DNA of 64,000 nucleotides, from positions 2,852,001-2,916,000 of the forward strand of contig OY969762.1 of assembly GCA_963702835.1 (NCBI GenBank), written 5' to 3'. Position 1 is the stretch's first letter, and each line of letters opens with the position of its first letter. The translations under genes were made by a program, and so were the position numbers. The stretch is from JAFGAV01 sp041479055 (GTDB lineage: Bacteria; Acidobacteriota; Aminicenantia; Aminicenantales; JAFGAV01). Below are positions 42,321 to 51,033 of the stretch, piece after piece. A model generated the notes under the pieces. That model was not told the DNA's origin. It saw only the letters and a list, made by a program, of their open reading frames with translations, and did not search any database.

Positions 42321-43787
42321 TTATTTTGAGTGCTGGACGGCCGCCAGTGCGTTGACGATGCCCCAGCCGTAATCATTGTCCGGCGTCGTGCTGCGGCTGG
42401 CGGTGGCCAGCAGGGCTTCCCGAACATCATCCGGCGTCCAGTCGGGGTGGGCTTCCAATAAAAGCGCGACCACGCCCGCCACCAAGGGGGTGGCAAATGA
42501 AGTGCCCGAACCCGGGCCGTACTTTGGAGACCCGTCCCCATTGAGGCCGGCTATCCAGGTGCTGACGCCCAGGGCACAGACCTCGGGCTTGATCCGGCCG
42601 TCGTAGGTCGGGCCGGGCGAGCTGAAAGAAGCGATACGGCCGTCGGCGTCCACCGCGCCCACGGCGATGACCTTGAACCCGTCAGCCGGCGCGATGATGT
42701 GGCCCCAAGCATCGTTCCGCTCGTTGCCCGCGGCGTTGACCACCACCACTCCCAGGTCGGCGGCCCGGTTGGCGGCCCGGGTGGTCACGGCCGTCTTGCC
42801 GTCCATATCCTTGAAGGTGTACCAGTCCGTATAGCCCAGGGATGAGGAGACGACATCGGCGCCCAGCGATTCGGCCCATTCGATGCCGGCCGCCCAGTAG
42901 TCTTCCTCGATCGGCCGCTCGAACCTGTCGGTTTCGGTCTTGCCCAGTATGAACTCCGCCCGGAAGGCCGGCCCGATGAGCTGACCCGGCATGAAGCCGC
43001 CCAGGGCCGACCAGGTGCCGGTTCCATGAGAGTCGGAATAATCCTGAGGGTCGTTGAGGTTCTGCTGGACATCTCCGTCGCCGTTGACGAAATCCCATTC
43101 GGCCAGCAGGCGCGCCGCTTTGAAGACGGGGTGGGATTTGTGGAAACCGACATCCAGCAGGCAGACCAGGACTCCTTGGCCGGTGTAGCCCATCAGGTGA
43201 AGGGAGGGGACATTCATCTGCTCAAGCTGGGTTCGGGATGGGCCGTAGATGTGGTTGAAGAAGCTATCAGTGGAAGGGGAAGGCTGCTCGAATTGGGGCT
43301 GCCCCTCCTCGCTTCTTTGGAAAGAGGCAACCGGCTCGAGCCGGCGGACAAAGCCGAGCGAACTCAGAGCTTCGACCTCCTCCCGGCCGGCCTCGACGCT
43401 TAGGGCGTTGAGCCAGCGCGATACGGTCCTCACCCGGGGGACCATGGCTCGGATGCGCTCGGCGTAGGCGGGGAAGACGGCGATGTCTTCGAAGTCCACC
43501 ATCTCTTGGCCGGTCCGGGCCTTGGCCCTCCGATGGAGACAGCGTTCTCTCATGCTCTGTGCCCTCTCCTGCAGGATTTTCTTTATAAGCCCTGGAGAAT
43601 CAGGTTCAAATCCTTTATCGGTGAGATAGACCCACACCGGCCGCGTTTCGCCGGACGGGAGGGAAGCCAGCTCCATGGCCAATGCCGGCGAGAGCTTGCC
43701 CGCGGGGCTCTGGGCGGCCGGCGGCGCCGACTGGACGGCCAGCATGAGCAAAAGGATCAGGCCCGGATAATAAATTCTTCGGTTCAT
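42321..43787 (-). CDS. S8 (subtilisin-like) serine peptidase
   Basis: Secreted subtilase of 488 residues with signal peptide (YYPGLILLLMLAVQSAPPAAQ). Catalytic triad: Asp in VCLLDVGFHKSHP, His in DSHGTGTWSALGG, Ser in GSGTSFATPLVAGVVALLLEAHP; the oxyanion Asn region is VVVNAAGNERND. A pro-domain of about 120 residues precedes the catalytic part. No C-terminal anchoring domain. Eighteen bases downstream of the oxidoreductase gene on the same strand, probably one operon. Confidence 0.92.
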   Translation of the reverse strand: MNRRIYYPGLILLLMLAVQSAPPAAQSPAGKLSPALAMELASLPSGETRPVWVYLTDKGFEPDSPGLIKKILQERAQSMRERCLHRRAKARTGQEMVDFEDIAVFPAYAERIRAMVPRVRTVSRWLNALSVEAGREEVEALSSLGFVRRLEPVASFQRSEEGQPQFEQPSPSTDSFFNHIYGPSRTQLEQMNVPSLHLMGYTGQGVLVCLLDVGFHKSHPVFKAARLLAEWDFVNGDGDVQQNLNDPQDYSDSHGTGTWSALGGFMPGQLIGPAFRAEFILGKTETDRFERPIEEDYWAAGIEWAESLGADVVSSSLGYTDWYTFKDMDGKTAVTTRAANRAADLGVVVVNAAGNERNDAWGHIIAPADGFKVIAVGAVDADGRIASFSSPGPTYDGRIKPEVCALGVSTWIAGLNGDGSPKYGPGSGTSFATPLVAGVVALLLEAHPDWTPDDVREALLATASRSTTPDNDYGWGIVNALAAVQHSK

Positions 43788-43805
43788 TTTAAATCCACGG
43801 GGAGG

Positions 43806-45023
43806 CTAGGCTATGAATTCCCGCGGCGTCTGCCGCAGCCGCACGATGTCGGTGACCCTGTCTTTTATATCGAAGCGGCTGGGGCAAGCCACCCGGCAGG
43901 TTCCGCACTCCCGGCAAGGCTCCGCAGGCAGGTCGAGCGAAGCCAACAGGTCAAAGGCCGCTCCCAGGTTCCGGTAGCCGTAAGCGTACATGTAGCTTCG
44001 CATGAGGGAAGGGAGGGGAAGGCCGGCAGGACATTGGGGCAGGCATTGCCCGCACTGCCGGCAGTACAGGCCGCCTGTCTTGACCTCCAGGCGCAGGTCC
44101 TTCCATTCCTGAGGCGAGAGGGTCAAATCATCCATGATCGAAAGGTCCGTCTGCAGATGGTCGAAGGTGGTCATGCCGGGGATGATTGTGGTGATATGAG
44201 GATTGCGGAGGACCCATTTAAGGGCGGCCTTGGCATTGATGGCCTCGGTCTTCTCTTTGTCCCAATAGACCCCGGCCAAAGGCTTCATGGCGATGAGACC
44301 CAGTCCCGCCCGGGCCGCCTGGGCGATGGCCTTGTCCACCGTTTCCAGGTTCTGTTCCCGGAAATTGTAGCCGGTGAGGACCACATCGTAGAACTTGCTG
44401 TCCACGGCGGCCTGGATGGCCTCCGCCTGGTTGCCGTGGGTGGAGATGCCGACGAAGCGGGTCTTGCCGCTCGACTTGGCCGTCTCCAGGGCCTTGAGCA
44501 GCGGCTCGAACAGCACCGATTCGCGGTGCAGGACGTTGTGCAAATAGAGAATGTCCACCTGGTCCAGGCCCAATCGTTTAAGGCTGAGGTCGAACATTTG
44601 AAGAAAGGTTTCGCCCTTGGTCTCGGCCGAGAACAAACCGGTCTTCGGGTCTCGGGGCGTTCCGGGGACCTTGGTGGCGATGACATACGAGTCCCGGGGC
44701 CGATCTTTAATGACCCGGCCGATCATCTCCTCGTTGCGGCCCCGCTGGTACCCGTGGGCCGTGTCCAGGTGGATGATGCGCGCCTCCAGGGCGGCTCGCA
44801 CCAAATTCTCGTTGTCGGCGTTCATAACGCCCATGGACACCACGGGCAGCCGCAGGCCCGTCCGGCCCAGGGTCCGGGTGATGAATTTGCCTTTCTTTTC
44901 CTGCTGCGGGGGGGTGGTCAGGCCGGAAGCCGCCGAGGCAGACAGCGCTCCGAGCCCGGCCGCTCCCAGAAGGCCTTTCTTGATAAACGACCTCCGTCCC
45001 AAACTGGATTCTGGTCTGCGCAT
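43806..45023 (-). CDS. Tat-exported aldo/keto reductase with C-terminal ferredoxin-like domain
   Basis: Protein of 405 residues. Tat signal: SLGRRSFIKKGLLGAAGLGALSA. The AKR barrel covers about 50-300 (LRLPVVSMGVMNADNENLV, HLDTAHGYQRGRNEEMIGRV with catalytic Asp/Tyr). C-terminal Cys clusters CRQCGQCLPQCPAGLPLP and CRECGTCRVACPS bind two [4Fe-4S] clusters. Such AKR-ferredoxin fusions are found in anaerobes; substrate unknown. The Tat signal implies folding with cofactors before export; a tatA gene lies at 56.2 kb. Confidence 0.88.
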   Translation of the reverse strand: MRRPESSLGRRSFIKKGLLGAAGLGALSASAASGLTTPPQQEKKGKFITRTLGRTGLRLPVVSMGVMNADNENLVRAALEARIIHLDTAHGYQRGRNEEMIGRVIKDRPRDSYVIATKVPGTPRDPKTGLFSAETKGETFLQMFDLSLKRLGLDQVDILYLHNVLHRESVLFEPLLKALETAKSSGKTRFVGISTHGNQAEAIQAAVDSKFYDVVLTGYNFREQNLETVDKAIAQAARAGLGLIAMKPLAGVYWDKEKTEAINAKAALKWVLRNPHITTIIPGMTTFDHLQTDLSIMDDLTLSPQEWKDLRLEVKTGGLYCRQCGQCLPQCPAGLPLPSLMRSYMYAYGYRNLGAAFDLLASLDLPAEPCRECGTCRVACPSRFDIKDRVTDIVRLRQTPREFIA

Positions 45024-45097
45024 CTCTATTCTCCTGATACAAAATGGGGATTATTATAGATTAAAACGGATGCTTAGGGCATTTAGATCTCAGGCCC

Positions 45098-45649
45098 TTA
45101 TTCTTCTTCGGAAAAGACCTGGGCGGTAAAAACCTCGATGGTCGCGTCCTTCTTCCACGCGTCCTCGTCCAAGCCGGCCTTGAGGCAGCCGTGCCGCAGA
45201 AAGGTCTCCCGGTCCCAGCCGTACTCGCCCGGAACCTGGGGGAGAAGGAGCCCCTTCGAGGCCCCTTTGGAAATGACCAGGCCGTGCCGGCCGACTTCGA
45301 TTTTGTTCGGGTTCTTGATCTCCTGGGGCAGGCTGAGGACGGATATTTCGATATAGGTGCGTGGCAGTTCCTCCTTTTGCAGAGACCTGAAGCGGCAGTC
45401 CTGGGTGGCGGCGGCTACGGCCATCTCGGATACGGTCAGGTAGAGGGGCTTGGAGGGAAGCGGATAGCCGATGCATCCTCGCAGCCGGCCGTCCACTTTG
45501 AGGGTGACGAAAGCGCCGCGTTTTTCCTTGAGGACGGGGTCGGTGACCGCGGCTTCCGGCTCCTTGTTCTTTTCCAGAACTCTTCGGATGGAGGCTCTGG
45601 CCAAATTCAGGAGAGTCTTCTGCTGTTCTTTGGTCAACTCAACGTTCAT
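45098..45649 (-). CDS. AmmeMemoRadiSam system protein A (AMMECR1 family)
   Basis: AMMECR1-domain protein of 183 residues, with the invariant VDGRLRGCIGYPLPSKPLYLTVSEMAVAA stretch and later GASKGLLLPQVPGEYGWDRETFL. In bacteria it often occurs with a radical SAM protein and a MEMO protein; neither partner is in this window. The role is not established. It overlaps the preceding unknown gene by four bases (ATGA). Confidence 0.88.
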   Translation of the reverse strand: MNVELTKEQQKTLLNLARASIRRVLEKNKEPEAAVTDPVLKEKRGAFVTLKVDGRLRGCIGYPLPSKPLYLTVSEMAVAAATQDCRFRSLQKEELPRTYIEISVLSLPQEIKNPNKIEVGRHGLVISKGASKGLLLPQVPGEYGWDRETFLRHGCLKAGLDEDAWKKDATIEVFTAQVFSEEE

Positions 45650-46050
45650 GGTTTTTGTTTAAGGGAGGCGAGTCGGACCGGCCTGAGGATGAACCTGCCC
45701 TCATAATCCGGGCTGAAGGCTCGCCAGGAGAGCCTGGCTTCCGGCTTGCCTTTCGGGCATAAAAAAACCTTGCCCACGGCGAAAGGAGGCGGATTCATTC
45801 TCCATAAGCCCGCTTCCGAGGAGAAAGAAAAAAAACCGATGATGGTGTTTTTGGTGAGATCGCTTAGACGGGCATAGGTCCGGGGAGATGGATAATACCC
45901 GGCTGTGGTGGGTATGGCTTTTTCAATGATGAAGCGGAGCCCTCTGCGGTGGCCGATGAGGATTCCGGCCGAGGCCTGAGAGCGGCTGATGAAGAGTGCT
46001 TCAAGAGTCTGACGCGCTTCCGGGACCAGGAGGGCGTCCATAACGGACAT
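45646..46050 (-). CDS. unknown protein between a methyltransferase and AMMECR1
   Basis: Protein of 134 residues, not recognised with confidence. The N-terminal 40 residues (ARQTLEALFISRSQASAGILIGHRRG) faintly resemble an MPN/JAB fold, but the metal-binding HxH of that family is absent. The rest is Ser/Phe/Arg rich with no clear motif. Start codon ATG; it begins four bases after the methyltransferase stop and overlaps the AMMECR1 start, so the three genes look like one operon. Confidence 0.6.
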   Translation of the reverse strand: MSVMDALLVPEARQTLEALFISRSQASAGILIGHRRGLRFIIEKAIPTTAGYYPSPRTYARLSDLTKNTIIGFFSFSSEAGLWRMNPPPFAVGKVFLCPKGKPEARLSWRAFSPDYEGRFILRPVRLASLKQKP

Positions 46051-46054
46051 TATA

Positions 46055-46909
46055 TCATGCCGGGCCGGGAAAGGGGCGGCCGGAGGCAGAAGCGGACGAC
46101 GGCGATGCTGACCTCGATCTTTTTTCGGCCGTCACCAGCAGACTGTATCCTCTTTGAAAAAAGAGAAGGAGGTCCAGCTGGCTGAGGAGCCAGAGCCAGG
46201 GATAAACCAGGCCGTAAAGGCGAAATTCATTTTTGCGCGAGACGAACTCTCCGGCCGTTGTCGGCCGGATGCGGCCGTCGCGGAGGGCTTCTGTTTTCCC
46301 GGGCGACAAGAAGCGGACATAAAAGGCGTTCAGGAGGAGCTCGAAGAACTCGGAGATGAACTTGGCATAAGTCCGCTGCCCGGTCACCTGAAGTCCAGCG
46401 GCCTGCAGTTTGCCGGACAGGTCGCGCAGGCTGTACCCCTCCCGCTGATGGCCGTAGAAATCGAGCTTCAGGCCGAAGGCGGGCCGCAGTTTATGGAGGA
46501 GGAGGAAAGAGCCGGAGCGCGGGACGATGGCCACCAGGCGGCCGCCCGGCTTCAGGACGCGGCCGATCTCCCGGAGGAGCGATATATCGTCCTTGACGTG
46601 CTCCAAGTAGTCCGGAGCGGCCACCAGGTCAAAGGCGCCGCTGCGGAAGGGCAGGCGTAAGGGCTCGACCCGGACTAGGGGACCACCGACCAGGTCCCGG
46701 GTCGTTCTCAGGTTGGTCAGGTCCTGGTCGGTGTGGACCCAGCGGCCTCCCTGGCGGCGGAGGAAATGGCTCAGCATTCCCTGGGCGCAGCCCAGGTCGA
46801 GGCAACGCTCCGAGGGCCGCAGGCGGACCAGCTTTTGGAGAAGGGCGATTTTTTCTTTCTTTTTCAGGGAGCGCTTGGCCACCTGCAGCTGCCAGGGATT
46901 CCGGTTCAT
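46055..46909 (-). CDS. class I SAM-dependent methyltransferase
   Basis: Methyltransferase of 284 residues: SAM motif I RCLDLGCAQGMLSHFL, motif II-like DLVAAPDYLEHVKDD and ALTPALP-free C-terminal region. The VLKPGGRLVAIVPRSGSF stretch is motif IV-V. Middle inserts contain YEGHQREGYSLRDL-like sequence. Such genes act on lipids, quinones or cell-wall sugars; the substrate is unknown here. First gene of the methyltransferase-unknown-AMMECR1 operon, divergent from the MBL hydrolase gene at 47041. Confidence 0.85.
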   Translation of the reverse strand: MNRNPWQLQVAKRSLKKKEKIALLQKLVRLRPSERCLDLGCAQGMLSHFLRRQGGRWVHTDQDLTNLRTTRDLVGGPLVRVEPLRLPFRSGAFDLVAAPDYLEHVKDDISLLREIGRVLKPGGRLVAIVPRSGSFLLLHKLRPAFGLKLDFYGHQREGYSLRDLSGKLQAAGLQVTGQRTYAKFISEFFELLLNAFYVRFLSPGKTEALRDGRIRPTTAGEFVSRKNEFRLYGLVYPWLWLLSQLDLLLFFQRGYSLLVTAEKRSRSASPSSASASGRPFPGPA

Positions 46910-46995
46910 TTGCGTCGATTATAATTTTTTGGGTCGGCGCTGGCAAGCCACCTGGACCACTCCCTGTTTATCAGCGGCCAAAAAAAGATTCGATC

Positions 46996-47025
46996 TTGAC
47001 TCATGAAAAATGATGGCTTTATGAT
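46996..47025 (+). promoter_or_regulatory. possible promoter of the MBL hydrolase-xerD pair
   Basis: TTGACT (46996-47001), 18-base spacer, TATGAT (47020-47025). The predicted start is only about 9 bases before the ATG and would leave little leader, which argues for either leaderless translation or a different promoter. Confidence 0.35.
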
Positions 47026-47040
47026 AAGGACGGGCTGGCC

Positions 47041-47661
47041 ATGAAATTCCAAGCGGTCATCGTCGGAGCGCTGGAGACAAACTGCTTCCTGGTTTATTGC
47101 CCGGAGACCTTGGACTGCGCCATCGTCGATCCCGGGGCCGACCCGGGCCGGATCTTCCTGGAGATCTCTCGCCTCAGCCTCAAACCGGTCATGATTCTCA
47201 ACACCCATGGCCACCTTGACCATACCGGGGCCAACAAGGACATGAAGGAACATTACGGCGCACCCCTCCTTATCCACGCCGCCGACAGCGGCCTGCTCAG
47301 CTCCCTCGAGCAGAATGAGCTCCGTTTCCTGCTGGGGGCCAAGGATTCGCCCCCCGCCGACAGCTTCCTGGAAGATGGACAGGCTATCCCCCTGGGCCGC
47401 GGCTCGCTGCGCGTGCTTCATACCCCCGGCCATACGCCGGGAAGCGTCTGCTTCCTGGACGACCATTTTCTTCTATCCGGCGACACCTTGTTCTTCGAGG
47501 GCGTGGGCCGCACCGATTTACCCGGAGGGTCTGCCCGCCAGCTGGAGGAATCGATCCGGACCAAGATTCTGACCCTGGACGACAGCCTGACGGTCCTGCC
47601 GGGCCATGGACCGCCCACCTCTATTGGCCAGGAAAGGAGCAACAACCCTTTTCTCGCATGA
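47041..47661 (+). CDS. MBL-fold metallohydrolase, glyoxalase II-like
   Basis: Metallo-beta-lactamase-fold protein of 206 residues of the short GloB/YcbL type: ILNTHGHLDHTGANKDM provides the zinc HxHxDH, HTPGHTPGSVCFL and LLSGDTLFFEGVGRTDLPGG the further ligands, and LPGHGPPT the last His. These enzymes hydrolyse glutathione-like thioesters or related compounds. Start ATG with AAGGA upstream. Overlaps xerD by four bases. Confidence 0.92.
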   Translation: MKFQAVIVGALETNCFLVYCPETLDCAIVDPGADPGRIFLEISRLSLKPVMILNTHGHLDHTGANKDMKEHYGAPLLIHAADSGLLSSLEQNELRFLLGAKDSPPADSFLEDGQAIPLGRGSLRVLHTPGHTPGSVCFLDDHFLLSGDTLFFEGVGRTDLPGGSARQLEESIRTKILTLDDSLTVLPGHGPPTSIGQERSNNPFLA

Positions 47662-48557
47662 GGCCCCCTCTTCCCTCCCCAGAACTGCTTCGCTTATTTC
47701 TGGAATTTTTAACCGTGGAAAAGGGGCTGTCGTCCAATACAACCTTGTCCTACCGTCGCGATTTGGACAGGTACATTCTTTTTTTGAACCAGGCCCAAAG
47801 TCAGCCTTTGAAGGCGGGCGAGGAGGATCTTGTTCGCTTCATTCACCGGCAAAGCCGGGCCGGGCTGGGGGCTAGATCCCAGGCCCGTCTCATTTCCACC
47901 CTCCGGTCCTTTCACAAGTTTCTGGTGCTGGAAGGGCTGCGCGACAAGGACCCCACCGCCAACCTCACCCCTCCCCGCACCTGGCTGTCCTTGCCCAAGT
48001 TCCTGACCGTGGAGGAGGTCGAGCGTCTGCTGGAACAGCCGGAATCGGGCTCCGTTCATGGGCTGAGAGACCGGGCCATGCTTGAAGTCCTCTACGCCTC
48101 CGGGCTGAGAGTGTCGGAGCTTGTTATGCTGAGAACGAACGACCTGAACTTGAAGGACGGCTTTTTGATCTGCAAGGGCAAGGGAGGCAAGGAACGGGTC
48201 GTCCCCCTGGGAGCCTCAGCCGCGCGGGCGGTCAGGCGGTATTTGGAAGAGGCCAGGCCCAAGCTGTCCAAAAGACCCACCCCGATTCTGTTCCTCACGA
48301 TCCGGGGAGGCGCCTTCACCCGCCAGGGATTCTGGAAACTTCTCAAGGCCTATGCGGCCAAGGCCGGGCTGCCGGACAAAATCAGCCCGCATGTCTTGCG
48401 CCATTCCTTCGCCACCCATCTCTTGGAAAGGGGGGCCGACCTGCGCTCGGTGCAGCTCATGCTGGGACACAGCCAGATCACCACTACTCAAATCTACACT
48501 CATGTCAGCCGGGAGAGGCTGCGACGAGTCTACGACAAATATCACCCCCGGGCCTGA
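47658..48557 (+). CDS. xerD: tyrosine recombinase XerD-like
   Basis: Tyrosine recombinase of 299 residues, the size of XerC/XerD. N-terminal SAM-like core-binding domain (about 5-100), catalytic domain with Arg151 (ASGLRVSEL), Lys175 (GKGGKER), His245-xx-Arg248 (HVLRHSF), His271 and the nucleophile Tyr280 (TQIYTHV). It most likely resolves chromosome dimers at dif with a partner; a mobile-element integrase is less likely because no element ends surround it. Translationally coupled to the MBL hydrolase gene. Confidence 0.9.
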   Translation: MRPPLPSPELLRLFLEFLTVEKGLSSNTTLSYRRDLDRYILFLNQAQSQPLKAGEEDLVRFIHRQSRAGLGARSQARLISTLRSFHKFLVLEGLRDKDPTANLTPPRTWLSLPKFLTVEEVERLLEQPESGSVHGLRDRAMLEVLYASGLRVSELVMLRTNDLNLKDGFLICKGKGGKERVVPLGASAARAVRRYLEEARPKLSKRPTPILFLTIRGGAFTRQGFWKLLKAYAAKAGLPDKISPHVLRHSFATHLLERGADLRSVQLMLGHSQITTTQIYTHVSRERLRRVYDKYHPRA

Positions 48558-48561
48558 CGGA

Positions 48562-49371
48562 TCAAGAGCCCCTCCGCCGCGCCTCTTGACTCCCACCTTG
48601 ACTTCCCCGGGCGGAAGTCAAGATGCCTTCGAGGGACAGCTGGGTCTGGGGAAAGGAGATTCGCGGTCTTTCAGCCTGCCTCTGGGCGAGACCGGCCGAG
48701 GGCCGGATGAAGACCTTGGCCGTGACTTGGTGATCGTTCAGCAAGGAGATGTCCTGGTCCTGTGTCTCCAGCCATAGCCGGTGCCTCCAGCTCCAGGCAA
48801 AATTCCGCTCGACCGAATTGGCCTCGATGAGGTCGGCGGGAAGCTCCACAAGATTCGAACCCTTGATGACATGAGCGTCATAATTAATGGACGAAGAATG
48901 GAAGCCGCTCTTGGCCGTGCGGGGCAGGTCAAGCTCGACCTTCTCAGCAGAGGGATGGACGGGGACGGTGAATCCCTCCAGGCTGAAGGCAATGTGGATG
49001 ACATTTTTTTCATGAAGAACATAGAGATAATTGAAGGAAGGCCCGGCCGGAAAATTCGCCGTGGTCAGGATGATGCTGAGCTCGGGCAAGGATGAGGTCT
49101 CAGTGGCTTTCCAATCCTGCAGGCGCGTTTCACGTTGAATGAGGCGGAAGTCCTCTTGATCCTCCTCCATGGTTCCTTCCCAGATCAGGGTGAAGGCCAA
49201 GTCGCCGTTGTAGGTCACTCCTCGGTCGATGACCTGATAGCGTCCCGTCGTCTGCAATGTTAATCGGAGGTCCCAGGCCCTGGGACCCGGCCGGCCCAGG
49301 GCCGGAAAATAGAGGCAGAGGGCCAACCCCAGGCCCAGGCTGGCCGGCCAAAACTTACTGCCCGCCTTCAT
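48562..49371 (-). CDS. secreted protein of unknown function
   Basis: Protein of about 269 residues starting at the ATG at 49371, which begins a signal peptide (AGSKFWPASLGLGLALCLYFPAL). The mature part is beta-rich without internal repeats (AWDLRLTLQTTGRYQVIDRG, TVPVHPSAEKVELDLP), ending in a Gln/Arg-rich tail. No family recognised. Convergent with xerD; it ends four bases from that gene's stop. Transcribed with no clear partner. Confidence 0.65.
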   Translation of the reverse strand: MKAGSKFWPASLGLGLALCLYFPALGRPGPRAWDLRLTLQTTGRYQVIDRGVTYNGDLAFTLIWEGTMEEDQEDFRLIQRETRLQDWKATETSSLPELSIILTTANFPAGPSFNYLYVLHEKNVIHIAFSLEGFTVPVHPSAEKVELDLPRTAKSGFHSSSINYDAHVIKGSNLVELPADLIEANSVERNFAWSWRHRLWLETQDQDISLLNDHQVTAKVFIRPSAGLAQRQAERPRISFPQTQLSLEGILTSARGSQGGSQEARRRGS

Positions 49372-49439
49372 GGTTGAGCATCCCATTCGTAATTTTACTG
49401 TGGAGGAAGACGATTTGACAAGGCGGCCGCGGTACGGTC

Positions 49440-50585
49440 TTAGGCTTTGTACCTCAACAGCGCGCCGATCTTACCGTAGCGGTTGATCTTGGAGGCCGGG
49501 CCAATGTGCTTGACCCCGGATTTTTTATCCCAGGCCAGCTCCACCGCCTCGTCCACGATGTCCTGGACCGCCAGGGTCGGTTTCCGGCAGGACGGGCAGG
49601 TCTTTTCCTCGATATAAAGAAAGCGGCAGCGCGGGCAGAGAGTGCCCGGCGCCGAATATTCGCGGCCGACCAGCAGGGTCAGGGCTTCGCCCGTGTTGAG
49701 ACTGCGCAGAGTGTGGCGAAGGCCGGACACCGCCAGGCCGCCCTTCTCCAGTTCCGATATGAACTTGAGGATGAGACTGTCCTCTTCCTCCTTCCTCAGC
49801 TTCTTCTCCAGTTCGGCCGATTCTTGAAGGACTTTATCCGGACCCGCCCCGGGCTTGAGCCGAAGCCCGGCCCGGACCCTTTTTTTGAAATAGGCATGGA
49901 ACTGTGCTTCCAGGTCCGGCCGGAGTTCGTCCGCGCAGCCTAAAAATAGATAGTCGAAGTTATGGGCCTTGAACAGGTCGAAAGTGGTCTGGGCCACTTT
50001 CTTAAAATGTTCCAGAAGGCGGGCTTCCACGTGGCGCTCGATCCGTTTGGAATCAGTGCCTTCGAACCCGCCCTCCTTGACTTTACTCGGAACGTCCGAC
50101 CTGAGATGTTCGAGCGGCCCGACCTGGCCCAGGTGGATGGAGAACCAGCTGGCTTCCCGCCGGTCCACCAGCAGGGCGCACAGACGGTGGGATTCGTCGA
50201 GCACAACCGAGAGGGGCTTGACGTAAGGGTTATAGTCGAAGACGAGGCGGTTGCGGGGCGCGCTGCCCAGGTCGAAATCCTGCCAGAATCCCTCTTCCTG
50301 GCAGGAGAATACGGCCAGGCCGGGCAGGCTGGAGCCGGAGATTTGCTGGGCGCCCCAGGCCTTGATCTTGTCCAGGTCTCCGGCCAATGACTCTTTCTGA
50401 GCTTTGCTCAGGTCGAGCGCCTGGATCTGCTGCCGGCCTTGATGGAGGATATTCTTGAGGGCCAGGCCGATCTCCTTTTTGGTCAGCCGGCTTTTGTCCC
50501 GGTCGAGATAGAATGAGGTGGTCAAGAACTTGGAGCTATGAAATTTAGCAAGCTTCTCCACCTGACTCCGCTCTTCAAGTTTCAT
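49440..50585 (-). CDS. bacterial archaeo-eukaryotic release-factor-like protein (baeRF type)
   Basis: Protein of 381 residues. An N-terminal domain (about 1-130) is followed by an eRF1-like middle: KEGGFEGTDSKRIERHVEARL at 170-190 corresponds to the GGQ region of class I release factors but reads GGF (172-174), so the peptidyl-release Gln is replaced. A helical domain (about 190-300), a zinc ribbon (Cys 317, 320, 330, 333) and the C-terminal KIGALLRYK follow. This is the layout of the baeRF family, suspected of ribosome rescue or translation control. Ordered motif comparison, not a search, supports the call. Confidence 0.78.
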   Translation of the reverse strand: MKLEERSQVEKLAKFHSSKFLTTSFYLDRDKSRLTKKEIGLALKNILHQGRQQIQALDLSKAQKESLAGDLDKIKAWGAQQISGSSLPGLAVFSCQEEGFWQDFDLGSAPRNRLVFDYNPYVKPLSVVLDESHRLCALLVDRREASWFSIHLGQVGPLEHLRSDVPSKVKEGGFEGTDSKRIERHVEARLLEHFKKVAQTTFDLFKAHNFDYLFLGCADELRPDLEAQFHAYFKKRVRAGLRLKPGAGPDKVLQESAELEKKLRKEEEDSLILKFISELEKGGLAVSGLRHTLRSLNTGEALTLLVGREYSAPGTLCPRCRFLYIEEKTCPSCRKPTLAVQDIVDEAVELAWDKKSGVKHIGPASKINRYGKIGALLRYKA

Positions 50586-50696
50586 TTTTCCTCCTCAATG
50601 TGTTTAAGGCCAAAATCGATCAGCCCGCTAGGTTTGGATTTTAGAATTCGGAGAGGGTCTGGAGTGAGGCCGATAAGAACGTGCTCCACTTCTTTT

Positions 50697-50726
50697 AACA
50701 TAAGAATAATAAGGTGGACTTGTCAA
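50697..50726 (-). promoter_or_regulatory. probable promoter of the baeRF-like gene
   Basis: On the minus strand TTGACA (50721-50726), 18-base spacer, TATGTT (50697-50702). Predicted start about 105 bases before the ATG. It diverges from the tRNA-Leu promoter. Confidence 0.45.
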
Positions 50727-50748
50727 GTCCAGTTTTGAAATTTCAAAC

Positions 50749-50777
50749 TTTACTCGCTCCAACCGAATGGCTATAAT
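50749..50777 (+). promoter_or_regulatory. promoter of tRNA-Leu
   Basis: TTTACT (50749-50754), 17-base spacer and perfect TATAAT (50772-50777), 35 bases before the mature tRNA. Confidence 0.7.
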
Positions 50778-50812
50778 AAAAGGCCCGAGATCCTGGGGCC
50801 ATCGTCTTCGGT

Positions 50813-50899
50813 GCGGAAGTGGCGGAATTGGCAGACGCGTAAGCCTCAGGAGTTTATGGTCGAAAGACCGTGTGGGTTCGAGTCCCACCTTCCGCACCA
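50813..50899 (+). tRNA. tRNA-Leu (CAG)
   Basis: Class II tRNA of 87 bases with encoded CCA. Acceptor GCGGAAG (50813-50819) pairs with CTTCCGC; anticodon stem TAAGC/GTTTA with loop CTCAGGA, anticodon CAG; long variable arm TGGTC-GAAA-GACCG; T arm GTGGG-TTCGAGT-CCCAC; discriminator A as in leucine tRNAs. Confidence 0.96.
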
Positions 50900-51033
50900 C
50901 TTAATAATAGTCAGTTGATTATTCTCGCAACCTTTTGACTTCCCCACTGGTTTTAGTTTTGGAGGAGCGGTTTGCCTTTGGGCTGTCTTAACTTGCAATT
51001 GCCCGGGCAGTGCATTACTTTATGGGAGTGAAC

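Noticed and set aside
43506..45059. 517-codon plus frame opposite subtilase and aldo/keto reductase
   Set aside because: Both minus-strand genes have catalytic motifs; this frame has none.
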